A stretch of 64,000 nucleotides of DNA from Sphaerisporangium album (GCF_003323745.1 NZ_QOIL01000007.1:124001-188000); one strand, 5' to 3'; shown: positions 30,668 to 38,973, counted from the stretch's first letter. The notes: a model not told the origin generated them from the sequence alone. Program-made: numbers and translations.

Positions 30668-31663
30668 ATGGGGGGACTTCCTGCCTACACCCCGATGCTG
30701 GCCCAGGTCGGCCCGCTGCCCGCGCCCGCGGTGGACGAGGAGTGGGGCCACGAGATGAAGTGGGACGGCGTGCGCGCCCTGGCGTACGTCCAGGACGCCG
30801 CGCTCACGCTCATCTCGCGGAACGGCAAGGACGTCACCACGGCCTACCCCGAGCTGTACGCGCTGGCGGGCGCGGTGGGCGGGCGCGACGTCGTGCTGGA
30901 CGGGGAGATCGTCGCCTTCGACGAGGCGGGGCGGCCGAGCTTCTCGGCGTTGCAGCCCCGGATGCACCAGCGCGACCCGGCGCGGGTCCGCCACCTGGTG
31001 CAGGCGGTACCGGTGACCTACATGCTGTTCGACGTCCTGCACGTCGGCGCCGATCCCGTGATCGCCCTGCCGTACGTCGAGCGCCGGGCGCTGCTGGAGG
31101 ACATCGTGACGCCGGGCGCCCGCTGGCAGGTGCCGGCGTGGTTCCGCGACGAGGGCGCCGAGGCGCTGAGCCTGAGCAGGCGGCTCGGCATCGAGGGCAT
31201 CGTCTCCAAGCGGCTGCGCTCCCCGTACCGGCCGGGCCGGCGGTCCCCGGAGTGGACCAAGGTCAAGAACTTCCGCACGCAGGAGGTCGTCGTCGGCGGC
31301 TGGACCCCCGGCAAGGGCCGCCGCTCGGCCACGATCGGGTCGCTGCTGCTCGGCGTCAACGAGGGCGGCCGGCTGGTGTACGCGGGGAACGTCGGCACCG
31401 GGTTCACCGAGGAGGCCCTGCGCGAGCTGCTGGCGATCCTCGCCCCGCTCGCCCGGGGCACCTCCCCCTTTGGGGACGAGGTGCCCCGCGAGCAGGCCAG
31501 GGACGCGCGCTGGGTGGAGCCGGCGCTGGTGGGAGAGGTGCAGTACGCCGAGTGGACGCCCGACCGCCGCCTGCGCCACCCGTCCTGGCGCGGGCTGCGC
31601 GACGACAAGGCGCCCGGGCGGGTCATCCGCGAGGACCCCGGCCCGCCCCAGCTGGCGGGGTGA
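30668..31663 (+). CDS. ATP-dependent DNA ligase (LigC/LigD ligase-domain type)
   Basis: Stand-alone ligase of 331 residues. Motif I EMKWDGVRA (near residue 29) carries the lysine that becomes adenylated; motif III is LDGEIVAF, IIIa is YMLFDVLHV, IV is EGIVSKRL and V is WTKVKNF. An OB-fold follows (about 205-315) with EVVVGGWTPGKGRRSATIGS. This is the family used in non-homologous end joining and base-excision repair, but no Ku gene is seen nearby. Its last 41 bases overlap, antisense, the 3' end of the small membrane protein gene of the RiPP cluster. Confidence 0.93.
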   Translation: MGGLPAYTPMLAQVGPLPAPAVDEEWGHEMKWDGVRALAYVQDAALTLISRNGKDVTTAYPELYALAGAVGGRDVVLDGEIVAFDEAGRPSFSALQPRMHQRDPARVRHLVQAVPVTYMLFDVLHVGADPVIALPYVERRALLEDIVTPGARWQVPAWFRDEGAEALSLSRRLGIEGIVSKRLRSPYRPGRRSPEWTKVKNFRTQEVVVGGWTPGKGRRSATIGSLLLGVNEGGRLVYAGNVGTGFTEEALRELLAILAPLARGTSPFGDEVPREQARDARWVEPALVGEVQYAEWTPDRRLRHPSWRGLRDDKAPGRVIREDPGPPQLAG

Positions 31664-32057
31664 CCCCCTCGCCGGCCGCCCGGAGGTTGAGCAGGCCGAC
31701 GAGGAAGAAGGGCAGGGCGCACAGGATCGCGCCCGGCACCCACCACCACAGCGCGCTCGGGAAGAACACCCGGCCGAACACCACGGTGATCGCGTACAGC
31801 ACCGCGCCGATCGGGGTCACGCTGGAGTAGAGGGTGCGGTGGTGGCGCGGCACCGCGGGGCGCCGCGCGGTGTAGATGACCAGGACGAGCAGCGGGATCA
31901 GCAGCACCACGAAGGTCGTGCTCTGGGCGGGGCCGTCCATGAGCAGGCCGTAGGCAAGCGTCAGCACCAGCATGGCCAGGCCGAGCAGGAACACCGACCC
32001 CACGTGCCACCACCGCTCGCGCCGCGTCCACGCGGCCGGCTCCCCCGCCCGGCTCAT
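31623..32057 (-). CDS. Small four-helix membrane protein of the RiPP cluster
   Basis: Unrecognised protein of 144 residues with four likely transmembrane helices: HVGSVFLLGLAMLVLTLAYG, TTFVVLLIPLLVLVIYTA, PIGAVLYAITVVFGRVFF and WWWVPGAILCALPFFLVGLL. Its ATG overlaps the ABC permease stop as ATGA, so it is the last cistron of the exporter operon. It could be an accessory exporter subunit or an immunity protein (inference from position). The 3' end overlaps the DNA ligase gene on the other strand. Confidence 0.75.
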   Translation of the reverse strand: MSRAGEPAAWTRRERWWHVGSVFLLGLAMLVLTLAYGLLMDGPAQSTTFVVLLIPLLVLVIYTARRPAVPRHHRTLYSSVTPIGAVLYAITVVFGRVFFPSALWWWVPGAILCALPFFLVGLLNLRAAGEGVTPPAGAGRGPRG

Positions 32058-32815
32058 CGGGCCTCGCCCTGGTCCCACTTGAAGGTGCGCACGGCGATCA
32101 GCACCGCCACCGCCGTGGTGGCGGCGACCACGAGGATCGACAGCCACACCGGGTGGAACGCCCTGCCCGCGGGCATCTGCGTCATCATCAGGTCGGCGAA
32201 GAAGGTGGTGGGCAGGAGGCCGAGCACGTTCGCGACCGGCTCGGGCATGAGCCAGAGCGGGAAGGTCAGGCCGCTGAGGAACAGCGCCCCGAGCTGGACG
32301 AACGTGCCGACGTTCGTCGCCGCGTCGGGCGAGGACAGCCGGCCGCCGATGATGTACCCGAGGCCGCCGAACATGGCGAGCCCGAGCAGCGTGATGCCGA
32401 ACAGCGCGGGCAGCCTGCTCACGCTGACGGCGCCGAGCGCGACGGCGAGCGCCAGCAACAGGACGGCCTGGCAGGCCACCATGACGACGCGGACGCTCAT
32501 GTGGGTGAACACCAGCCGGGCACGGCCGATCGGGGTGGTGCCGAGCAGCCGGAGCGTCCCCTTTCCGCGCATGGCCGCCAGCGGGCCGGCCGTGACGGTC
32601 AGCGAGGTGCTGGTCACGGCCAGGAAGAGGGCCATGGGGATGACGAGCTGCTTGAAGTCGGGGGCGCCGGCCTCCTTGGGGATGACCATGCTCAGGCCGA
32701 GGAAGATGCCGAGCATCCCGAACGGGAAGAACAGCGCGAACCAGAAGTATCTGCGGTCCCGCACGAGCTCGCGCGCGTGCAGGGAGGTCAGCTCACGGGT
32801 GGCCGAGGATGTCAT
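32054..32815 (-). CDS. ABC-2 type exporter permease
   Basis: Membrane subunit of 253 residues with six hydrophobic helices. The ABC-2 family features are RELVRDRRYFWFALFFPFGM at the N-terminus, the GTLRLLGTTPIGRARLVFTH cytoplasmic segment and LGALFLSGLTFPLWLMPEPV near the end. The start codon overlaps the ATPase stop (ATGA). It most likely exports the mature peptides of the neighbouring RiPP cluster or gives self-resistance (inference). Confidence 0.9.
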   Translation of the reverse strand: MTSSATRELTSLHARELVRDRRYFWFALFFPFGMLGIFLGLSMVIPKEAGAPDFKQLVIPMALFLAVTSTSLTVTAGPLAAMRGKGTLRLLGTTPIGRARLVFTHMSVRVVMVACQAVLLLALAVALGAVSVSRLPALFGITLLGLAMFGGLGYIIGGRLSSPDAATNVGTFVQLGALFLSGLTFPLWLMPEPVANVLGLLPTTFFADLMMTQMPAGRAFHPVWLSILVVAATTAVAVLIAVRTFKWDQGEAR

Positions 32816-33819
32816 TTCACCGCGCCCTTCTTCACGTTCCCGCCGTTCTTGCCGGTCGCTCCCGCCGTCTCCAGCTCGCCGTCCATCTCGGCGAAGGCGC
32901 TGCCGGTGAGGCGGCGGAACACGCCCTCCAGCCCGGCGTCCCTGACCTGGATCTGCCGGGCGCCGAGCGGCCCGGTGAGCACGCCGAACACCGAGTCGGA
33001 GTCGGTGGTGCGCAGGCGGACCCGCGTGCCGCCGTCGAGGTCGTGCGCCGCGAGCTGCACCACCCCGTCGCAGGACTCCAGCGTGGTGAGGTCGCTGTCC
33101 TTCGGGACGGTGAAGACCAGCTCGCGCTCGGGGGCGTGCGCGAGCACCAGGTCGCCGGGCGCGCCGCAGGCGACGACCCTGCCCTTGTTCATGATGGCCA
33201 CCCGGTCGCACAGCGTCTCGGCCTCCTCCATGGAGTGGGTCGAGAGCAGGACGGTGCCGCCGGAGTCGCGGTGGGCGCGGACGGCGTCCCACAGCTCCTG
33301 GCGGGCGTTGGGGTCCATGCCGGTCGACGGCTCGTCCAGGACCAGGACCCGGGGGCGGGAGATCAGCGCGGTGGCCACCAGCAGCCGCTGGCGCTGGCCG
33401 CCGGAAAGCTTCGCAGCGCGGACGTCGCGCGCGTCCTGGAGGCCCATGCGGGCGATGACCTCGTCCACTCCGGCGGGGGACGGGTAGAACGAGGCCCAGG
33501 TGCGCAGCAGCTCGACCACGGTCTGCTGGTCGAACACCGCGGCCTGCTGGGGCTGGATCGCGACGTGCTCGCGCACCTTGTCGCGCTGTTTCACCGGGTC
33601 GAACCCGAGCACCCGGACCTTCCCGGACGTCGGCCTGCGCAGGCCGACGAGCATTTCGATGCTGGTGGTCTTTCCGGCGCCGTTCGGGCCGAGCAGCCCG
33701 AAGATCTCGCCCGTTTCGACGGACAGGTCGGCGCCGTCGACGGCGGTTATCTCGCCGTGCGGCCCCGGATAGCGTTTCACGACGTTCTCGAAGACGATCG
33801 CGAAGTCGTTCACCGGCAT
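32812..33819 (-). CDS. ABC exporter ATPase
   Basis: ATP-binding subunit of 335 residues (DrrA/CcmA-like). Walker A is GLLGPNGAGKTTS (near residue 41), Q-loop IQPQQAAVF, signature KLSGGQRQRLLVATAL, Walker B RVLVLDEPSTGMD and H-loop LLSTHSMEEAE. A C-terminal regulatory domain of about 110 residues follows. GAGGCGG precedes the ATG. The gene begins a three-cistron exporter unit; a 17-base dyad in the 90-base gap upstream may give it its own regulation, separate from the biosynthetic genes. Confidence 0.93.
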   Translation of the reverse strand: MPVNDFAIVFENVVKRYPGPHGEITAVDGADLSVETGEIFGLLGPNGAGKTTSIEMLVGLRRPTSGKVRVLGFDPVKQRDKVREHVAIQPQQAAVFDQQTVVELLRTWASFYPSPAGVDEVIARMGLQDARDVRAAKLSGGQRQRLLVATALISRPRVLVLDEPSTGMDPNARQELWDAVRAHRDSGGTVLLSTHSMEEAETLCDRVAIMNKGRVVACGAPGDLVLAHAPERELVFTVPKDSDLTTLESCDGVVQLAAHDLDGGTRVRLRTTDSDSVFGVLTGPLGARQIQVRDAGLEGVFRRLTGSAFAEMDGELETAGATGKNGGNVKKGAVK

Positions 33820-33889
33820 GTGGATTCCGCCTCTCGTCGCGTCCTGCTCGGAAAGCGGGATGCTTTCTCCGTATTCAGCATGGCATCCA

Positions 33890-33906
33890 CTTTCCAAGTT
33901 GGCAAG
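33890..33906. promoter_or_regulatory. Near-perfect 17-bp dyad before the exporter genes
   Basis: CTTTCCAAGTTGGCAAG has 8-base arms with a single mismatched pair around a central base. It lies 71-87 bases upstream of the ABC ATPase start and just after the SpaB_C stop, a suitable place for an operator controlling the exporter. Confidence 0.45.
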
Positions 33907-33909
33907 TAG

Positions 33910-34809
33910 TTATTTAGGCGGAAACTGATTGGCCACCAGGATCCCCAGAAGGCATTCCTCGGCCGGCACGAAGCCCCACCGGTTCATCTCCATGTGCAGG
34001 TAGTGGAGCAGCAGGACCGGGCGTTCCACGGGGTTGCCCTCGCGCCCGGCCCGGTCCAGGGCCGCCGCGACCGCGTCCACCCGCTCGCCCACGTCCCGCC
34101 GCAGCCGGGCCCGCGCGTCGCCCGCCGCCCGGATCCCGGCGGAGGCGCGCGACAGCAGGGCGCGCAGGTCGTCGGGCCGGGGGACGCTCATGCGCAGTTG
34201 CAGGCCCCACTGGCGCCGGTGCGCGGCCCAGAACGCCGGGACCTGGCCCACGCCGAGCGCCGCGGGCACCAGCGCCCCCATGAACGCCACCGCCACGGCG
34301 GCCCGGTCGTACAGCGGGGCGAGCCCGGCCAGGTCGTTGTCGACGTACCATTCGCAGGCCGCGGTGAACAGCTCCTCGGCGAGGGCGGCCCCGCGCGGGC
34401 CGCCGTACTTGGCCAGCTCCGGCGCGTACAGGCACGGCCTGACCCGGCGGACGCTCGGCAGGCCCGTGGGGACCGAGCCCGGGACGAGCCGCTCCGCCGG
34501 GCCGCCGCGCAGCTCGTGGAGCATGCCGAGGATCTCGGGGACGCGCTCGTGCAGGCGGTCGGCGACCTCGGGCGCGCAGGCCAGCCGCAGCCGCAGGTGG
34601 TGGCCGGTCATGTCGAAGTAGCGGGTGAAGTACCACGCGGGCGCCCCCGCTCCGGCCGCCTGGGCGCGCAGCCACGGGAGCAGCACCCGGGTGGCGTCGT
34701 CCATCAGGTCGGCGTGCCCGGGGTAGGCGCGGACGTACCACCAGTCCGTCCCCGGCCCCGCGAAGCCCGCCGGCGCGGTGCGTGCGTACGTCGTCTGGAT
34801 CGCGGTCAT
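33910..34809 (-). CDS. SpaB_C thiopeptide-type dehydratase elimination protein
   Basis: Small stand-alone LanB C-terminal domain protein of 299 residues (thiopeptide-type bacteriocin biosynthesis family). It should eliminate glutamate from glutamylated Ser/Thr to give Dha/Dhb. Seen: DWWYVRAYPGHADLMDD, WYFTRYFDMTGHHLRLRL with the arginines typical of the elimination site, YAPELAKYGG, and LHMEMNRWGFVPAEE, which matches the family's catalytic His region. This favours an elimination role over a [4+2] pyridine synthase. ATG overlaps the split LanB stop (ATGA). It is the only SpaB_C protein in the cluster. Confidence 0.88.
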   Translation of the reverse strand: MTAIQTTYARTAPAGFAGPGTDWWYVRAYPGHADLMDDATRVLLPWLRAQAAGAGAPAWYFTRYFDMTGHHLRLRLACAPEVADRLHERVPEILGMLHELRGGPAERLVPGSVPTGLPSVRRVRPCLYAPELAKYGGPRGAALAEELFTAACEWYVDNDLAGLAPLYDRAAVAVAFMGALVPAALGVGQVPAFWAAHRRQWGLQLRMSVPRPDDLRALLSRASAGIRAAGDARARLRRDVGERVDAVAAALDRAGREGNPVERPVLLLHYLHMEMNRWGFVPAEECLLGILVANQFPPK

Positions 34810-37247
34810 GCGGAGCCGTCCTTCGGCCAGTAGAGCAGGGCCGCGTGCTCGGTCACCCGGCGCCGGCCCTGCGCGTCGAGCTGGGGCTGCAGGTGGCGTT
34901 CCGGCAGCGCCTCCACCATGCGGACGTGGGTGGTCGCCGGGCTCAGCCACTGTGCGAGGACGCCCGCCGACAGCGGGGACGCCAGGGACACCCACATCGG
35001 CTTGCGGTCGCCGGTGCCCCCGAAGCCCATGCCGCCGAGCTGGTGGACGAAGACCTCCTCGGGCATCCCGTGGGCCCGGCGGAAGGCGTCCAGCCGCACC
35101 GCGAACCGGGCGTCGCCGTCGTCGCCCGGCGCCGGGATCGCGCCGACGGGGACGACCCACGAGGCCCGCCGGGTCACGACCCGGCCCTCGGCGACGCGGG
35201 GCACCTCCACGACGTCCCCGCCGCAGAGGGGGGCCAGCTCGTGCGCCTTGGTGAGGGTGTAGTCGGAGTCCGGCGAGGCGTTCACCCACGGGTCGGCGAG
35301 CGCGGCCAGCAGCCGCACGTAGGACTGCTGCAGGTGCTGCGGGATCAGGCCCAGGTAGGCCAGGCCGATCGGGTCGCCCTGCCGGTCGAACAGCGAGAGG
35401 GTGTCGTCGGCCGGATCATGGGCGAGCACGGTGTCGTCCAGGGTGATCCCGGACGCCGCGCCGAGCTCGCCGGGCAGCAGCAGCGGCGGAAGCAGGCCCG
35501 CGCACTCGGCCTGCACGGTGTTGCAGTCGGTCCACACCACCAGCTCGCGGCACCGCACTCCGCCGCGGGAACGCACGACGTGGGCGGCCAGCCGCCGCCG
35601 GAAGTCGTCGCCCAGCAGGGCGCCGAAGCGGGTGAACAGGCCGCCGCCGCCGGAGCTGAAGTGGTTGAGCACCAGCCGGTACCGCCCCGCGGCGACCTCG
35701 TCGTACCCCGCCGCCTCGAGCTGGAACAGCAGGCCCGCGCTGGGCGGCGCGCTGGTGGGCCCCACCGGCAGCCACGCCCGCTCGCCCGGCGCGGCGCGCG
35801 CGGCCAGGTCGGCCGCGGAGGCCGCGTCCAGCGGCGGGTTGCTGTCGCGGTCCACGGTCAGCCGCATGAGGAACCCCAGCGGGTCGCGGCAGGCGCCGCC
35901 CGGGCCGAACTCCGCGCGGAAGCGCTCGACCAGCAGGTCGTAGACGTGCGAGCGGAAGACGTACGGCCGGATGCGCGCGCCCAGGCTCTCCAGGTCGGCG
36001 CGGACCTCGGGCACGGCGCACGGGTCGGGCAGCCGCAGGTCGGTCTCCCTGTCCTCGTAGATGAGGCCGCTCGGCCCGCGCTCCCCCTCGTCGCGCTGCT
36101 CGGCCCAGCCCGAGGTCACCCGCTGGATCCCGGCCGCGGCCTCGATCCTGCCTCCCACGTCCATGCGGTGGGCCGTGGCCCCGAGCTCGTGGGCGCGCCG
36201 CAGGTCGCCGGCGGGGATCGGACCGCCCTCGGCGAGCACGGCCAGCGCGGGAAGCGGATCCTCCGCCCGGTCCCACGGGGGCATGGGGTGCACCAGGCCG
36301 GTGTCGAGCAGCCTGCGGAACCGCGCGAAGGGACGCTCGCCGCCGATCCTGGCCAGCAGCTCGCCCAAGGTGAGCGGCGCCGGCAGCCCGGCGACCCAGG
36401 GCAGCGCGTGGTCGGCCTCGACCACCCGGTCGTGGCGCCAGATGACCCCCCCGGCGATCATCACCTCGGCGTGCAGCAGCAGGCCCGAGGGCTCGTCGGG
36501 GCCGCCGGGGCGCACGGGGGCGGGCCGGTAGCGCAGCAGGGCGGCGGTCCTCTCGTCGCGGGCCAGCCGCTGGAGCGCCTGGTGCGCGAGCGTCGCGGAG
36601 GCGCGGCTGCGCGCCCGCCCGAGCCCCTGCTCCCCCGCCACGCCGACCGTGGTGAGGCCGGAGAACGGGCTGGTCTTGACCGCGGCGCGCGAGACGTAGG
36701 AGTAGAGCGTCTTGAGGTCGCGGGCCGATCCGGCGCGGCGGCGTCCGTGCCGGATCCAGTCGGGGGCCGCCAGGGCGACGGACTCGGCGAACCCGGGCGA
36801 GGCCAGCGCCCGGCGCAGGCCCTCGACGGCGGCGGCGCGGTCGGCGGCGAGCTGGTCGCCGAGCTTGAGCGTCAGCTCGGCCCGCGCGTCGGTGAGCCGC
36901 ACCCAGTCCTCGACCCCGGCGGCGTCCTCGGCGGTCACCCGCGCGGCCAGCCGGGCGCGGACCTCCTCGTCCCAGGGCAGCGGGGCCAGCTTGTTGAGCG
37001 CGCGCTTGCCGGAAAGTACCCGCCGCCGCAGCGGCACGTCGTCGTCCAGCCGCGGCACCAGCGCGAAGCACATGTCGATGAGGCCCGGGGCCAGCTCGCG
37101 CAGCCGCTCCTCGCCGGCGGCCAGTTCGGCCAGCAGCCCGCGCGCCGCCGGGCCGGCGATGTCCAGCACGTCGCAGGGCAGCCCGCCGACCCGGGTGAGC
37201 ACCGGCGTGGAGACGATGGTGATGGGGGCGGTCGCCTGGGCGGTCAT
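34806..37247 (-). CDS. Split LanB lantibiotic dehydratase (glutamylation domain)
   Basis: Class I dehydratase N-terminal enzyme of 813 residues that would use glutamyl-tRNA to glutamylate Ser/Thr of the precursor cores. Length and lack of a C-terminal elimination domain match the split LanB proteins of thiopeptide and goadsporin pathways. Landmarks are YVSRAAVKTSPFSGLTTVGV (about 153-172), FGPGGACRDPLGFLMRL, LVLNHFSSGGGGLFTRFGAL and DPWVNASPDSDYTLTKAHEL. Start and stop overlap the neighbouring genes by four bases each, so M50, LanB and SpaB_C form one tightly coupled unit. Confidence 0.92.
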   Translation of the reverse strand: MTAQATAPITIVSTPVLTRVGGLPCDVLDIAGPAARGLLAELAAGEERLRELAPGLIDMCFALVPRLDDDVPLRRRVLSGKRALNKLAPLPWDEEVRARLAARVTAEDAAGVEDWVRLTDARAELTLKLGDQLAADRAAAVEGLRRALASPGFAESVALAAPDWIRHGRRRAGSARDLKTLYSYVSRAAVKTSPFSGLTTVGVAGEQGLGRARSRASATLAHQALQRLARDERTAALLRYRPAPVRPGGPDEPSGLLLHAEVMIAGGVIWRHDRVVEADHALPWVAGLPAPLTLGELLARIGGERPFARFRRLLDTGLVHPMPPWDRAEDPLPALAVLAEGGPIPAGDLRRAHELGATAHRMDVGGRIEAAAGIQRVTSGWAEQRDEGERGPSGLIYEDRETDLRLPDPCAVPEVRADLESLGARIRPYVFRSHVYDLLVERFRAEFGPGGACRDPLGFLMRLTVDRDSNPPLDAASAADLAARAAPGERAWLPVGPTSAPPSAGLLFQLEAAGYDEVAAGRYRLVLNHFSSGGGGLFTRFGALLGDDFRRRLAAHVVRSRGGVRCRELVVWTDCNTVQAECAGLLPPLLLPGELGAASGITLDDTVLAHDPADDTLSLFDRQGDPIGLAYLGLIPQHLQQSYVRLLAALADPWVNASPDSDYTLTKAHELAPLCGGDVVEVPRVAEGRVVTRRASWVVPVGAIPAPGDDGDARFAVRLDAFRRAHGMPEEVFVHQLGGMGFGGTGDRKPMWVSLASPLSAGVLAQWLSPATTHVRMVEALPERHLQPQLDAQGRRRVTEHAALLYWPKDGSA

Positions 37248-38347
37248 CGGCCCACCATCGACAGCGCGAGGCGGACCATCACCGGGATGGTGTGCAGCAC
37301 CGAGTACGCCAGGAAGCAGATGTACGCCGCCGAGACCAGCCCGTAGGCCATGTAGGTGATCCGGGCGCGCGTGCTGAGGTTCGCCAGGTGGGCGGGCAGC
37401 TCCTTGCGGGACGCCACGTTGCGCAGCAGCGCGAACGCGCGGCCCCGCGCGTCGACGAGACCCGTGGCGGCCTCGATGGCGGTGTAACCGTCGCTGGGCA
37501 GCAGCGGGTTGAGGTTGATGACGATCCCGAGCAGTTGCATGCCGAGCAGGAACGCGGCGGTGTGCTGGACGAAGCCCGTGCTGTTGAGCGCCACCAGGCC
37601 GGTCAGGCCGCAGAAGACGCCGTCGCTCGCGATGCCGGCCAGGGCCAGGGCGACGCGCCCGCCGCGCCCGCGCAACCGATAGGCGTCGGTCCGGTCCACG
37701 TAGGCGACCGGCATGAAGTAGAAGAGCAGGGCGACGCCGAGCCCGCGCACCGGGACGCCGAGGACCTGCGCGGTGAGGGCGTGGGAGGTCTCGTGCGCGA
37801 GGACGAGCAGCAGTTGCGCGGCGGTGGCCACGATGAACGCGGGGCCGATGATCTGCGTGAGCGGTGGCACCCCGGTGAACAGCGTGTGGAAGCCGAACGC
37901 GAACCCGGTGAGGGCGGCGGCCGCGGCGAGCCCGGCGAGGATCCACGCCGGGACCCGGCGCAGCACGCGGGCCAGGGGCTCCAGCAGCGTGGGCAGCGCC
38001 CGCGAGATGATCACGCGGGGCATGAACATGGACGTGCGGACGCGCGCGCCGGGCCGCGGGGCCTTCTCGGGAAGGTCGGTGCCGACCAGCAGCCCGCTGT
38101 CGGCCAGGCTGGTCAGGAAGCCGTCGAGCTGCCTCTTCACCGTGTCCGAGCGGTCGCGGTTGTGGTCGGCGAAGAACTGGATGAGGTCGTCCCTGCTGCG
38201 GGTGCCGTCGAGGAAGTTGAGCACGACTTCGCCGGCACGGGTGATCCGGTGGTAGTTCCCGGTGACCGGGTCGTAGATCAGCGGAATGTCGTCCATCCCG
38301 CGGATGACCTCAAGCTCGTCGCGGAGCTTCGGAGATGTGCTGATCAC
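37244..38347 (-). CDS. PqqD-like/M50 membrane metalloprotease
   Basis: Membrane protein of 367 residues with two parts. Residues 1-95 resemble a PqqD-type RiPP recognition element (IPLIYDPVTGNYHRITRAGE, VVLNFLDGTRSRDDLIQFFA). The rest is a site-2-protease-like M50 domain with six or so helices; it keeps both metal motifs, LAHETSHALTAQ (HExxH, near residue 185) and NLNPLLPSDGYTAIE (NxxPxxxxDG, near 285). It likely binds the leader and cuts the precursor at or in the membrane (inference). Related peptide zinc metalloproteases occur in other RiPP loci. Start is GTG at 38347. Confidence 0.85.
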   Translation of the reverse strand: MISTSPKLRDELEVIRGMDDIPLIYDPVTGNYHRITRAGEVVLNFLDGTRSRDDLIQFFADHNRDRSDTVKRQLDGFLTSLADSGLLVGTDLPEKAPRPGARVRTSMFMPRVIISRALPTLLEPLARVLRRVPAWILAGLAAAAALTGFAFGFHTLFTGVPPLTQIIGPAFIVATAAQLLLVLAHETSHALTAQVLGVPVRGLGVALLFYFMPVAYVDRTDAYRLRGRGGRVALALAGIASDGVFCGLTGLVALNSTGFVQHTAAFLLGMQLLGIVINLNPLLPSDGYTAIEAATGLVDARGRAFALLRNVASRKELPAHLANLSTRARITYMAYGLVSAAYICFLAYSVLHTIPVMVRLALSMVGR

Positions 38348-38591
38348 GCTGTCTGCCTCCCGTGCGCGGCCGGACCTGACAGGTCGAACGGCGCGGAAAC
38401 TTGTCGGGTGACGGCGGCGCCCAGGGCCGCCGGGTATGGCCCTGACGGCCCTGGGCGATCTTGCACCGGATTCCGGGATCTTGGTAAGATTGCCCGGCCT
38501 ACGGCATTGCCTGTTGGTGCTTCCATTCAGGCCGATCGGGCGGGGCGGCGTCGCTTGGTGTCAGCCGGTCGCGGCGCCCCCGCCGGGTCGA
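38348..38591. promoter_or_regulatory. Leader region between precursors and M50 gene
   Basis: A 244-base gap separates the last precursor from the enzyme genes, larger than any other gap in the cluster. It holds the strong hairpin at 38419-38456 and possibly an internal promoter for the M50-LanB-SpaB_C unit. A 60-codon minus-strand frame at 38344-38526 contains PTGNAVG but has no convincing leader or ribosome binding site. Confidence 0.4.
38419..38456 (-). terminator. Strong hairpin after the precursor genes
   Basis: GCCCAGGGCCG pairs perfectly with CGGCCCTGGGC over 11 bp around a 16-base loop. It lies about 135 bases past the last precursor stop and about 70 bases before the M50 start. No T-run follows. 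It probably causes partial termination or protects the precursor mRNA, keeping precursors in excess over enzymes (inference). Confidence 0.65.
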
Positions 38592-38759
38592 TCATCCGTA
38601 GGTGGAGGCCGTGGTGAAGCTCGAGGCCGAGCTGGCGGGGCAGGAAGCGCTGGACGCGGAGGTCGCGCTGCTGAAGCTGCCGAGGGCGTTGCCCTGCGGG
38701 AGCTCCTCGACGGCGAGGTCGCCGTCCAGGGCGTAGAGCTCGAACTGGTTCGTGGTCAT
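38592..38759 (-). CDS. RiPP precursor peptide 1
   Basis: Peptide of 55 residues, sixth of six tandem precursors in transcription order. The leader (1-27) contains FELYALDGDLAVEEL and ends PQGNALG. The core (28-55) starts SFSSATSASSAS, then CPASSASSFTT, and ends ASTYG. Ser, Thr or Cys stands at 28, 31, 34, 37, 40, 43, 46, 49 and 52, an exact three-residue spacing; Cys40-Pro41 is shared with sister peptides. GGGAGGTGAA precedes the ATG. Expected to be modified by the YcaO, SagB-like and LanB proteins of the cluster. Confidence 0.9.
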   Translation of the reverse strand: MTTNQFELYALDGDLAVEELPQGNALGSFSSATSASSASCPASSASSFTTASTYG

Positions 38760-38808
38760 GTGGTTCACCTCCCATCGGGGAACGCGGGTGGCCAATGAAG
38801 CCGGCCTG

Positions 38809-38973
38809 TCAGCCCAAGCAGCCGACGCAGGCGACGCTCGACACCGTGCTGGGGCAGGCAGCGCAGGCCGCGGTGGTCGTGCTGCTCAAGGTGCCGAGGG
38901 CGTTGCCCTGCGGCAGCTCCTCGACGGCGAAGTCGCCGTCCAGGGCGTAGAGCTCGAACTGGTCCGTGGTCAT
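38809..38973 (-). CDS. RiPP precursor peptide 2
   Basis: Peptide of 54 residues. The leader is almost the same as in peptide 1 (MTTDQFELYAL, GDFAVEEL, PQGNALG). The core (28-54) reads TLSSTTTAACAAC, then PSTVSSVACVGCLG, and holds four Cys (37, 40, 49, 52), all in phase with the three-residue pattern (28 Thr, 31 Ser, 34 Thr, 43 Thr, 46 Ser). The ribosome binding site GGGAGGTGAACCAC is identical to that of peptide 1, pointing to a recent gene duplication. Confidence 0.9.
   Translation of the reverse strand: MTTDQFELYALDGDFAVEELPQGNALGTLSSTTTAACAACPSTVSSVACVGCLG

Noticed and set aside
33910-34809. SpaB_C protein as a thiopeptide [4+2] pyridine synthase
   Set aside because: The segments resembling catalytic elimination residues are present, and a split LanB needs an elimination partner, so this single copy is better read as that partner.
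34806-38347. Assigning the cluster to classic lanthipeptides (LanB with LanC)
   Set aside because: No LanC cyclase is present, most cores have only one or two Cys, and the LanB is split, with YcaO and SagB-type enzymes alongside.
38344-38526. Minus-strand frame of 60 codons beginning MEAPTGNAVG, resembling the PQGNALG leader end
   Set aside because: The rest of the leader is missing, a stop codon directly precedes the ATG, and the body is Pro/Arg-rich without the three-residue Ser/Thr/Cys pattern. At most a worn-out precursor copy.
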